A stretch of 21,113 nucleotides of DNA, taken from Candidatus Segatella violae. GTDB taxonomy: Bacteria > Bacteroidota > Bacteroidia > Bacteroidales > Bacteroidaceae. This document shows, piece after piece, positions 1 through 6,405 of this stretch. The translations under genes were made by a program, and so were the position numbers. Position 1 is the first letter of the stretch; every line of letters begins with the position of its first letter. The notes beneath the pieces were generated by a model. That model worked only from the letters and a program-made list of their open reading frames with translations, was not told the DNA's origin and did not search any database. The stretch covers positions 64,858 through 85,970 of the forward strand of contig DJSH01000070.1 of assembly GCA_002440225.1 (NCBI GenBank). Reading direction: 5' to 3'.

Positions 1-780
1 GAAAAGAAGGATATGGAACTGAATATCAACATGAACCTGGCTTGGCAGAAGAACAAGCTCCTTTCGTTGAGTGGCGAGTACGAGGGCATGCAGATGTCGG
101 CGGCTAATGTGACGGCGATGGGAAGTCTTTCGGGTGCTGGTCAGCATGGTGGTTACAACAATATCGTCTATCAGATAGTGGGACAACCATTGGGAGTCTT
201 CTATCTGCCTCATTGCAAGGGTATCGTCCCAGATGGCAACGGACATTATAAATACGACATCGAAGACCTCGACCAGAATGGAACGGTCGATCTCAGCGAT
301 GGCGGAGATAGATATATCGCAGGACAAGCTACGCCAAAGGTAACGCTCGGCTCGAACATCAGTTTCCGTTACAAGGACTGGTATCTCTCCTTGCAGATGA
401 ATGGAGCCTTCGGGCATAAGATATTCAACGGCACGGGCTTGGCATACACCAATATGTCAAGTTTCCCAGACTATAATGTCTTGAAGGGTGCACCAGAGAA
501 GAACATCGTTGACCAAAATGTATCCGACTACTGGCTCGAAAAGGGAGACTATCTCAACTTTGAGAACTTGACGCTCGGCTACGACATTCCTATCAAGAAA
601 GGCGTCGTTCAGGCGCTAAGGGTATCGGCAAGTGTGCATAACCTCGCCACGATAACTAGCTACAGCGGTTTGACTCCGATGATTAACAGTTATGTGGTGA
701 ATAGCACGATGGGAATCGACGACAAGAGAACTTATCCGATTTATCGTACCTTCTCTTTGGGACTGAGTGTACAATTTTAA
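1..780 (+). CDS. SusC/RagA-like TonB-dependent outer-membrane transporter, C-terminal part (5' end outside window)
   Basis: The frame is open from the first base, so this is the 3' end of a longer gene; about 259 codons are present against roughly 1000 for the family. The product would be the last strands of a 22-stranded beta-barrel that imports oligosaccharides with energy from TonB. Visible family signs are the segment DLDQNGTVDLSDGGDRY, which matches the Asp-rich 'DxNxDGxID..DR' loop of SusC proteins, the motif DYWLEKGDYLNFENLTLGY typical of the last barrel strands, and a C-terminus ending in aromatic Phe (LSVQF), the usual outer-membrane barrel signal. It lies 11 bp before a SusD gene on the same strand, which supports a SusCD pair. 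The substrate is unknown, because the enzymes of this locus must lie to the left of the window. Confidence 0.93.
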   Translation, partial: EKKDMELNINMNLAWQKNKLLSLSGEYEGMQMSAANVTAMGSLSGAGQHGGYNNIVYQIVGQPLGVFYLPHCKGIVPDGNGHYKYDIEDLDQNGTVDLSDGGDRYIAGQATPKVTLGSNISFRYKDWYLSLQMNGAFGHKIFNGTGLAYTNMSSFPDYNVLKGAPEKNIVDQNVSDYWLEKGDYLNFENLTLGYDIPIKKGVVQALRVSASVHNLATITSYSGLTPMINSYVVNSTMGIDDKRTYPIYRTFSLGLSVQF

Positions 781-791
781 AACTGAAGTCT

Positions 792-2546
792 ATGAAACGA
801 TATAGAATATTATTAATTTTGATTGCAACCTTGTCTTTCACTTCCTGTTTGAAAGAGAACCCGAAGGACCAGCTCGACGAGGATGCTATCTATGGTTCGG
901 CTTCCGAGATATATACCAATGCCGTTGCGTCTTTGTATAATTATATAGGTGGCGCCAATGAGAGCGAGGGCATCCAGGGCACTTGCCGTGGCATTTATGA
1001 TTATAATACGCTCACCACCGATGAGGCTATCATTCCGATTCGTGGAGGCGACTGGTATGATGGTGGCTTGTGGAATGCCATGTATCAACACAAATGGACA
1101 GCCGATGACGAGTCGCTCTATGATACCTGGAAGTATATCTACAAGGTCATCGTCCTCGCCAATAAGTCGCTCGACATCATCGATGCCAAGTCGTCCTTGC
1201 TCACAACCAATCAAAAGGACCAGTTCAAGGCAGAGGTGAGGGCGGTTCGCGCCTTGATGTATTACGAGGCGATGGATATGTTTGGTCGTGTGCCTGTGGT
1301 GCTGTCGAAGGAAGAGGCGGCAATCTATTCCTCCGCTTCAAGTTCTTCAGAATCATCACCGTCAGATTCGAAGTCTTCTTCGGGTATTTCGATAACCGAT
1401 ACCAATCTCTCTTCCCAAAGCGAGCGAAGCGAGGTGTTCCGCTTTATTTTCAGTGAGTTGCAGTCTGTGTTGCCTTATCTCCCCGACGAGCATAGTAACA
1501 AGGAAGGCAATTATTATGGTCGCATCACCCGCCCAGTGGCACATTTCCTCTTGGCAAAGTTGGCGCTCAATGCAGAAATCTATATGTATGATGATTGGAC
1601 CAAGGGATACGACAAGCGACCGAAGGGAAAGGACATCTATTTCATGGTGCAAACAGCCGATGGCTCTTCACTTATCAATGGCGGCAAGGCAAGTGCGAGT
1701 AAAAGCCAAAAGTTGAATGCCTGGGAAACTTGCATCTTCTATTGCGACAAACTTGCCGAGGAAGGCTATGTGCTAGAGGACGACGATGCCTTCAACTTCT
1801 CGACCCATAATGAGACATCGAAGGAAAACATCTTTACCATTCCGATGGACAAGAATATCTATACCAACCAGTTCCATTATCTCTTCCGTTCCTACCATTA
1901 TACCCATGGTGGAGCCTTGGGATGGGGTAGTGAGAATGGTACTTGTGCCACCATCGCCACGATGAAGGCCAACCATTATGGCGAGGCGGACGAAGACACT
2001 CGTTGCAAGATGAATTTCGTGGCAGGCATTGTGAAGGTAGATGGCAAGGAACTCTTGATGGACAATGGCAAGCCTTTGGAGTATCAGCCTTTCGAAGTGA
2101 AGCAAAACCTGACCAATAGCAAGTATATCAAGACGGCAGGAGCGAGAATGGCGAAGTATGAGGTGGACCGCACTTCCTATATGGATGGTAAGCTCCCAAG
2201 CAACGACATCGTCCTCTTCCGTTATGCCGATGTCTTGCTGATGGCAGCAGAAGCGAAGGTGCGCAATGGCGAGGATGGCAGTACGGAACTCAATATGATT
2301 CGTGCTCGTGTAGGCATGCCTTCTCGTCCAGCCACATTTGCCAATATCCTCGAAGAGCGATTGCTTGAATTGGTATGGGAGGGATGGCGGCGCCAAGACC
2401 TCATCCGTTTCGGCAAGTTCACGGGAACCTACGATCTTCGCACGCCTTTGGACAAGGAAGAACAGACGGAATATACCATCGTCTTCCCGATACCACAGAA
2501 GTGTATCGACCTGAATAAGAAGTTGGAGCAGAATCCAGGGTATTAA
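792..2546 (+). CDS. SusD/RagB-family surface glycan-binding lipoprotein with a Ser-rich insertion
   Basis: This 584-residue protein is the lid and binding partner of the SusC transporter encoded 11 bp upstream. A lipoprotein signal peptide (MKRYRILLILIATLSFTSC) puts the lipidated Cys at residue 19. The N-terminal half has the TPR-helix pattern of SusD (EVRAVRALMYYEAMDMFGRVPVV, about residues 148-171), and the C-terminal half carries the family hallmark LEERLLELVWEGWRRQDLIRF, where WEGWRRQDLIR corresponds to the conserved 'EG.R..DLiRwg' motif. Between the 'GRVPVVLSKEE' strand and the next helix lies a low-complexity segment, residues 180-214, in which 18 of 35 residues are Ser; its tail is the GCGAGCGAAGCGAG repeat coding SERSE. 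That loop is normally short. The gene ends the first locus; the next gene is convergent. Family assignment is secure, ligand unknown. Confidence 0.95.
   Translation: MKRYRILLILIATLSFTSCLKENPKDQLDEDAIYGSASEIYTNAVASLYNYIGGANESEGIQGTCRGIYDYNTLTTDEAIIPIRGGDWYDGGLWNAMYQHKWTADDESLYDTWKYIYKVIVLANKSLDIIDAKSSLLTTNQKDQFKAEVRAVRALMYYEAMDMFGRVPVVLSKEEAAIYSSASSSSESSPSDSKSSSGISITDTNLSSQSERSEVFRFIFSELQSVLPYLPDEHSNKEGNYYGRITRPVAHFLLAKLALNAEIYMYDDWTKGYDKRPKGKDIYFMVQTADGSSLINGGKASASKSQKLNAWETCIFYCDKLAEEGYVLEDDDAFNFSTHNETSKENIFTIPMDKNIYTNQFHYLFRSYHYTHGGALGWGSENGTCATIATMKANHYGEADEDTRCKMNFVAGIVKVDGKELLMDNGKPLEYQPFEVKQNLTNSKYIKTAGARMAKYEVDRTSYMDGKLPSNDIVLFRYADVLLMAAEAKVRNGEDGSTELNMIRARVGMPSRPATFANILEERLLELVWEGWRRQDLIRFGKFTGTYDLRTPLDKEEQTEYTIVFPIPQKCIDLNKKLEQNPGY
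1329..1433 (+). repeat. Ser-rich low-complexity coding segment in SusD
   Basis: This stretch codes residues 180-214 of the SusD protein. Ser is written with TCN and AGY codons, and the segment closes with overlapping GCGA(A)GCGAG units coding SERSE. It is in frame and breaks neither the helix before nor after it. It resembles the Ser/Glu-rich segments at 3284-3334 and in the HTCS linkers. Confidence 0.7.
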
Positions 2547-2549
2547 TAA

Positions 2550-2570
2550 TAAAGTTCATAGATAACTTTA
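2550..2570 (+). terminator. weak AT-rich hairpin just after the SusD stop codon
   Basis: TAAAGTT (2550-2556) pairs perfectly with AACTTTA (2564-2570) around a 7-base loop, four bases after the SusD stop. The stem is short and AT-rich and has no T-run behind it, so termination by it alone is doubtful. It may protect the mRNA 3' end. Confidence 0.3.
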
Positions 2571-2654
2571 GGGCAAGATATATAAGGAAAGTCTTCTGTA
2601 TATATAGGAAAAGTTTGTGGAAACAATAGAGTATGTTTTCCGAGCATATAGTAT

Positions 2655-2706
2655 ATAAAACCGCCCAACAGTTGATGTGCGCTTGCACAACAACTGTTGG
2701 GCGGTT
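2655..2706 (-). terminator. strong intrinsic terminator of the thiN-aminopeptidase transcript
   Basis: A 16-bp perfect inverted repeat, 2659-2674 against 2691-2706 (core ACCGCCCAACAGTTG / CAACTGTTGGGCGGT), is extended after a single A:A mismatch by TGTGC/GCACA with a GCTT tetraloop. On the minus strand the GC-rich side ends in GGGCGG and runs straight into TTTT and TATATAC (2658 downward), which is the arrangement of a rho-independent terminator for the minus-strand genes. It lies 50 bp past the peptidase stop codon. In the plus direction no T-run follows, so it probably works one way, or only as a hairpin at the end of the SusD message. Confidence 0.75.
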
Positions 2707-2756
2707 GCATATCAGCTGTTGTGCGACTGTCGTCCAACTGATGTGCGGAATATTTT
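2669..2756. repeat. four degenerate 22-bp repeats with a CANNTG core
   Basis: Four units start at 2669, 2691, 2713 and 2735, exactly 22 bp apart. Their first 13 bases are CAGTTGATGTGCG, CAACTGTTGGGCG, CAGCTGTTGTGCG and CAACTGATGTGCG. Most pairs differ at two or three of 13 positions. The last nine bases of each unit are more variable, though units 1 and 2 share TTGCA. CAGTTG and CAACTG are reverse complements of each other and CAGCTG is self-complementary, so alternate units fold on each other; the terminator hairpin above is built from units 1 and 2. The last unit runs into the peptidase stop codon. Confidence 0.7.
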
Positions 2757-4129
2757 TACAAGTGATAGAACTCGGTGAATGCCTTGACGGTGTATTCGTG
2801 GTCGATGACGCTACCTGTCTCTCGGCAACTGTGCATGGCGAGGATGGCGTTACCCATATCCACTCCCTGCAATGGGATGCTGGAGGCAAGGATATTTCCC
2901 AAAGTGCTTCCACCTGCCACATCGCTGTGGTTGACGAATCGTTGGCAAGGAACACCAGCCTTCTCGCAGATTCCAGCGAAGATGGCTGCTGAGGCTGCAT
3001 CGCTCGCATATTTCTGGGCTGCATTAAACTTGATGACTGGTCCACCGCCCAACATCGGATGGTTCGTAGGGTCGTACTTCTCGCTATAGTTAGGATGCCA
3101 AGCGTGGGCATTGTCGGCAGAGACCATGAAAGCTCGTTCCACGGCCTGGTAATATGCCTCCTCCGTTCCGCTCTGTGCCAGGGCAATGCGCTTGAGCATA
3201 TAAGAGAGGAATGGGCTTCCTGCTCCTTGCTTGGTCTGCGAACCAGTCTCCTCGTTGTCGAAGAGGGCGAGGACTCTTGTGGTATCGGATACTTCGGAAG
3301 ATGCCTCTGATGCATTCTTGGATGATGCCTCGGAAGTTGCAGCAATCATCGCTTCCACTCCTGCCCAACACATCGACAAGTCATCGAGTCTGCCTGACGA
3401 GATAAACTCATCATGTGCTCCAAAGGTACAAGCTGGTGTGGCATCGGCAAGATAAAGGTCGAAGTCGAGAATATCCTCTTGTTTGATTTCCTTCTTACCG
3501 AATGGCTTGTCGTCACTTGTCATCGGATTCTTGTTGAGTTCTTCGAGAATCACATTCATCAAGAGGTTGCCCTTCTCCAACTCATTATTGATAATGCCGA
3601 GGATAGGCAACACGTCTTTCTGGCGACTCAACTTCACACCATCATTCACCTGACGGTTGAAGTGGATGGCGAGGTTGCTAATCTGGAGCAATGGGCGCTT
3701 GATATGCAATAGCAAGGTCTGTGGGTGCATTACGTCGTCGCTCTTCACAATCACTCTACCTGCGAGTGTCAAAGGACGGTCGAACCAAGTGGACATAATC
3801 GGACCACCATATACCTCGGTGTTGAGTTTTACGATGCCGCCCTCGCAATCCATCTCGGCGTTTGGCTTGATGCGGAAGGTAGGGGAGTCGCAGTGGGCGC
3901 AAATCATGTGGAAGCCCGCGTCGGCGATAGGTTGCTTGCCGATTTGGAAGGCATAGATGCTGGAGTCGTTCTTGGTAACGAAGAACTTGTCGCCTGCTGC
4001 AATCTTGCCCAAAGGCTCCTGTGGGTTGATGCGGCGGAAACCATTTTTCTCAAGTTCTTCCGCCATGTTCTTGACCGCCAAGAAATTCACTGGCGAAGCG
4101 TCAAGAAAAGATAATAGTCGTTTAATCAT
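2756..4129 (-). CDS. apeB: M18 family metallo-aminopeptidase
   Basis: This 457-residue cytosolic dizinc aminopeptidase, of the aspartyl aminopeptidase/yeast aminopeptidase I family, removes N-terminal residues from peptides. Expected family landmarks are present in order: ICAHCDSP with candidate metal ligands His79 and Asp81; SGRLDDLSMCW with Asp249 as the probable bridging ligand; ALFDNEETGS with Glu293/Glu294 as catalytic and metal residues; HSDVAGGSTLGNI; and MHSCRETG with the last ligand near His433. Length is normal for the family (about 430-480). An unusual Ser/Glu/Ala-rich insertion, residues 266-282, sits directly before the strand that carries the catalytic Glu pair. The gene starts 63 bp after the stop of thiN on the same strand, so the two are probably cotranscribed, and the hairpin at 2655-2706 should end the message. 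No signal peptide is visible. Residue roles are assigned by family analogy. Confidence 0.93.
   Translation of the reverse strand: MIKRLLSFLDASPVNFLAVKNMAEELEKNGFRRINPQEPLGKIAAGDKFFVTKNDSSIYAFQIGKQPIADAGFHMICAHCDSPTFRIKPNAEMDCEGGIVKLNTEVYGGPIMSTWFDRPLTLAGRVIVKSDDVMHPQTLLLHIKRPLLQISNLAIHFNRQVNDGVKLSRQKDVLPILGIINNELEKGNLLMNVILEELNKNPMTSDDKPFGKKEIKQEDILDFDLYLADATPACTFGAHDEFISSGRLDDLSMCWAGVEAMIAATSEASSKNASEASSEVSDTTRVLALFDNEETGSQTKQGAGSPFLSYMLKRIALAQSGTEEAYYQAVERAFMVSADNAHAWHPNYSEKYDPTNHPMLGGGPVIKFNAAQKYASDAASAAIFAGICEKAGVPCQRFVNHSDVAGGSTLGNILASSIPLQGVDMGNAILAMHSCRETGSVIDHEYTVKAFTEFYHL
3284..3334 (-). repeat. Ser/Glu/Ala-rich low-complexity insertion in the M18 peptidase
   Basis: This segment codes SEASSKNASEASSEVSD, residues 266-282, between helix 'WAGVEAMIAAT' and strand 'TTRVLALFDNEE'. 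At DNA level it repeats GCATC(A/T)TCC and contains ATCTTCCGAAG, an 11-mer also found in the second HTCS linker. Seven of 17 residues are Ser. Confidence 0.65.
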
Positions 4130-4192
4130 ATCTTAGTCTGTTATTTATTTTAATGTTAGAAATCAAAAGATGCTTCCATAGGGGCATTTCCT

Positions 4193-4873
4193 TTATTTCG
4201 GCATCTTCGGCTCGAAAGTTCGGAAGAGGAGATAATTGCCATCTGCCTCTATTGTCACTTCGTCGCCTATGGCTTCGTTGAGTGCCCCTTGCCAAAGTTC
4301 TTGGTAAGCATAGGGATTCCATTTGAACCCTTTGCCTGCAAGCTGGGTGCATCCGAAGTTGTAAATGCTGATTTGCTGGTGGACAAAGCTGTCGAAGTCT
4401 TGTACGCCTGATGCTGGGGTGAAGTATCCATGGTCGGTTACCATCGTGACATCTAGGTGGAAATCCTTCATGTACCTTATTAATAAGGAAATATTACCGA
4501 GGGTGTGGTCCTCTCGCTTGCCCGTGCTTCCTAAGTAAGCTATGCGACGGAATCCCTTGGCGATACAGAAGCGGGTAGCCTTGGTCTGGTCGTTGTCTTC
4601 TTGTTCGGAAACTTGGTGCAGGATATCGGCGTATCTGCGCTTGAAGTCCTCTGGCAGAGAGTCGCCGTCGCCCACGATGGCATCGGGAGTGCCGCCATGC
4701 AAGATATGGTGCATGCCCGCTCCGTCGCAACAAATCAAGTATTTGGCGTGGTTGAGGATGGACAACGGGATGGCATGCGATGGGTAGTCGCCATCGCAAA
4801 GTATCACGGCATCAAAGGTTGATGAGGCTGTGACGAGTGGATAAATATGTCGCTTTTCTTCTTTTTTACTCAT
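4193..4873 (-). CDS. thiN: thiamine pyrophosphokinase
   Basis: This 226-residue enzyme transfers pyrophosphate from ATP to thiamine, giving the cofactor thiamine pyrophosphate, usually from salvaged thiamine. The family motifs are all visible: CDGAG (49-53), GDGDSLP (68-74) for Mg-ATP binding, DQTKAT (95-100), and GSTGKREDHTLGN (115-127). The C-terminal part (TIEADGNYLLFRTFEP) fits the thiamine-binding beta-sandwich domain. Length is close to the usual 210-225; the first 20 or so residues (Lys/Glu-rich) are an extension ahead of the core strand FDAVILCDGDYP. In many Bacteroidetes thiN sits beside a pnuT transporter and a TonB receptor; here neither is present and its partner is the M18 peptidase. 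No THI-box-like element was recognised in the 200 bp upstream. The start was chosen because a -7 promoter box lies only five bases ahead of it. Confidence 0.94.
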   Translation of the reverse strand: MSKKEEKRHIYPLVTASSTFDAVILCDGDYPSHAIPLSILNHAKYLICCDGAGMHHILHGGTPDAIVGDGDSLPEDFKRRYADILHQVSEQEDNDQTKATRFCIAKGFRRIAYLGSTGKREDHTLGNISLLIRYMKDFHLDVTMVTDHGYFTPASGVQDFDSFVHQQISIYNFGCTQLAGKGFKWNPYAYQELWQGALNEAIGDEVTIEADGNYLLFRTFEPKMPK

Positions 4874-4878
4874 ATTTG

Positions 4879-4886
4879 CAAAAGTA
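4879..4886 (-). promoter_or_regulatory. Bacteroidetes -7 promoter box for thiN
   Basis: The minus strand reads TACTTTTG, matching TAnnTTTG, five bases before the thiN ATG. No convincing -33 box was found. If this box is used, transcription would begin at or just inside the annotated start codon, giving a leaderless message or a shorter protein. Confidence 0.45.
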
Positions 4887-4957
4887 ATACTTTTCTTCGG
4901 AATACCATCTGCATTCCTTTATTTTTTAATAAATTTAGGGCAATATCATGAAAGAAT

Positions 4958-5004
4958 ATCCATTTTAAACAACTTTGTTTTAAACAATCTTGTTTAAAAT
5001 GGAT
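4958..5004. promoter_or_regulatory. 47-bp inverted repeat, probable operator ahead of the ATPase gene
   Basis: ATCCATTTTAAACAA (4958-4972) and TTGTTTAAAATGGAT (4990-5004) are perfect 15-bp inverted arms. Between them is a third, self-similar element, TTTGTTTTAAACAA, so the motif TTTTAAACAA or its complement occurs three times. The right arm overlaps the place of a -33 box for the promoter at 5013. The size and symmetry fit a dimeric or tetrameric repressor site; a cruciform or hairpin is the alternative. Confidence 0.6.
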
Positions 5005-5012
5005 AATTTTAT

Positions 5013-5020
5013 TATCTTTG
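5013..5020 (+). promoter_or_regulatory. Bacteroidetes promoter for the AAA ATPase gene
   Basis: TATCTTTG matches TAnnTTTG exactly. TTGTTT at 4990-4995, in the right arm of the inverted repeat, is a plausible -33 element 17 bases upstream. The leader to the ATG at 5074 would be about 45 bases. Confidence 0.65.
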
Positions 5021-5073
5021 CAGTCGTAATTAAGGAAATTGGATAGTGCGACTTTACTAGCAGATATGAGATT

Positions 5074-6225
5074 ATGGAAAATCATATAGAAGCTCCTTTT
5101 GTGTTCGGTGTGCGAGTGGAAGGCGATGCCTTTACTGTCCGAAGGGAGGAAACGGAACGGTTGAAGGCAAACTTTACATACGGCGTGAATACGATTCTGA
5201 TTTCACCACGTCGTATGGGAAAGACTTCGCTCGTGGATAAGGTGTGTTCGCTTGTGGAGAGCGAGGACATCAAGATTGCTCGCATCGATGCTTTCGGATG
5301 TCGGTCGGAGAATGATTTCATCAATGCTTTTGCAACGGCTTTTGTTCGAGCAACATCTAATAAGTGGGAGGAATGGATGGAGAATGCCAAGGTTTTCTTG
5401 AGCCGATTCGTGCCGAAGATAAGTTTCGGACAAGACCCTTTGAATGACTTTTCCTTGTCCTTGGAGTATAATGCGAGCAACAATACAACCGAGGAAGTGT
5501 TGAGGCTTCCGGAAACGATAGCCCAGGCTAAGGGATGCCATATCGTGGTGTGTATTGATGAATTCCAACAGATTGGTGATTTCCCAGATTCCTTGACTTT
5601 CCAAAAACGTCTTCGTGGTGTGTGGCAGTTGCAGAGCCATGTGTCTTATTGTTTGTATGGCAGCAAGAAGCACATGATGGAGCAGATGTTCCAGAATCAG
5701 AGTTATCCTTTCTATCGCTTTGGCGACTTGTTCTATCTGAATAAGATTAGCGAGGAGGATTGGGTGGAATATATCTGCCAACGGTTTGAAACGACGGGTA
5801 AGCATATCCCAGAGGAGTTGGCTTGTGAGATTTGCCGTGTTACGGATAGGTATTCATCTTATGTGCAGCAGTTAGCTTGGTTCGTGTGGTTGAGAACGGC
5901 TGATGGAACAACTGCGACACTGGCTGATTTGCAATATGGTATCGACCGATTGTTGGATGCTTGCGAGCCTTTGTTTATTCAGCAGACCGAAGAACTCTCG
6001 GCTTATCAGATGAACTTTCTTCATGCCATCGTGAATGGAGTCCATACAGGTTTTACCCAGTCAGCCATATTAAATGAATATCGTTTGGGTACGGCAGCCA
6101 ATGTCACTCGCTTGAAGAAGGCTTTGATAGAGAAAGATTTGATTGCTATTTCTGCTCCCAAGCATTTGGAAATGAGCGACCCCATCCTTGCCTTGTGGCT
6201 GAAGAGGAGAGTGTGGAAAGAATAG
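5074..6225 (+). CDS. archaeal-type AAA ATPase (ATPase_2-like), function unknown
   Basis: This 383-residue protein has a Walker A loop at 44-52 (SPRRMGKTS, with Ser in place of the first Gly), a Walker B strand at 156-163 (HIVVCIDE, Asp162/Glu163) followed by FQQIGDF, and a sensor-like strand SYCLYGSKKH at 191-200. The region after about residue 300 (FLHAIVNGVHTGFTQSAILNEY, then TAANVTRLKKALIEKDLI) looks like a winged-helix domain. This is the architecture of the archaeal ATPase family (Pfam ATPase_2), common and often multi-copy in Bacteroidetes, related to STAND NTPases; its role is not established. No signal peptide or membrane segment. It stands alone, with its own promoter and a large inverted repeat upstream, and no partner gene in the same transcript. 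An upstream out-of-frame ATG at 5066 ends after seven codons. Confidence 0.85.
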   Translation: MENHIEAPFVFGVRVEGDAFTVRREETERLKANFTYGVNTILISPRRMGKTSLVDKVCSLVESEDIKIARIDAFGCRSENDFINAFATAFVRATSNKWEEWMENAKVFLSRFVPKISFGQDPLNDFSLSLEYNASNNTTEEVLRLPETIAQAKGCHIVVCIDEFQQIGDFPDSLTFQKRLRGVWQLQSHVSYCLYGSKKHMMEQMFQNQSYPFYRFGDLFYLNKISEEDWVEYICQRFETTGKHIPEELACEICRVTDRYSSYVQQLAWFVWLRTADGTTATLADLQYGIDRLLDACEPLFIQQTEELSAYQMNFLHAIVNGVHTGFTQSAILNEYRLGTAANVTRLKKALIEKDLIAISAPKHLEMSDPILALWLKRRVWKE

Positions 6226-6405
6226 TATAAATGTTAATTATAATACTTTTATTATAATACTATTATAATATAAATATAATAAAGATTAACGAATCGGAAT
6301 CGTTAAATAAGCACAAGATTTCGGCTCTTCTGCACGAATTATGTTTTGAAAACATTACTTTTGCAAGATATAACTCTGACAATTAAAATTTTGGAATATT
6401 AAATA
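6226..6405. other. AT-rich spacer with ATTATAATAC repeats and a weak hairpin
   Basis: The spacer opens with three near-copies of ATTATAATAC (6237-6246, 6251-6260, and ATTATAATAT at 6262-6271). TTAACGA (6286-6292) and TCGTTAA (6300-6306) form a short inverted repeat without a T-run, so a terminator for the ATPase gene is not obvious. The second half leads into the rmuC promoter. Confidence 0.5.
6356..6363 (+). promoter_or_regulatory. probable -7 promoter box for rmuC
   Basis: TACTTTTG matches TAnnTTTG and lies 42 bases before the rmuC ATG, a normal leader length. No clear -33 TTTG is seen at the expected distance. Confidence 0.5.

Noticed and set aside
2578..2614. Near-repeat of ATATATAGGAAAAGT in the spacer after SusD
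   Set aside because: Two AT-rich imperfect copies only; not clearly related to the 22-bp units that follow.
2669..2756. CRISPR array
   Set aside because: Four units of 22 bp with divergent cores and no separate spacers; no cas gene nearby.
2419..3345. Minus-strand frame overlapping the aminopeptidase end and the SusD end
   Set aside because: It crosses the terminator and the repeat array and overlaps the in-frame M18 gene, which carries all catalytic motifs.
4475..4488. Perfect palindrome CCTTATTAATAAGG inside thiN, with a near copy at 9136-9150 inside the HTCS
   Set aside because: Both are in conserved coding sequence and the words are AT-rich; two occurrences in 21 kb may be chance. No link to a promoter.
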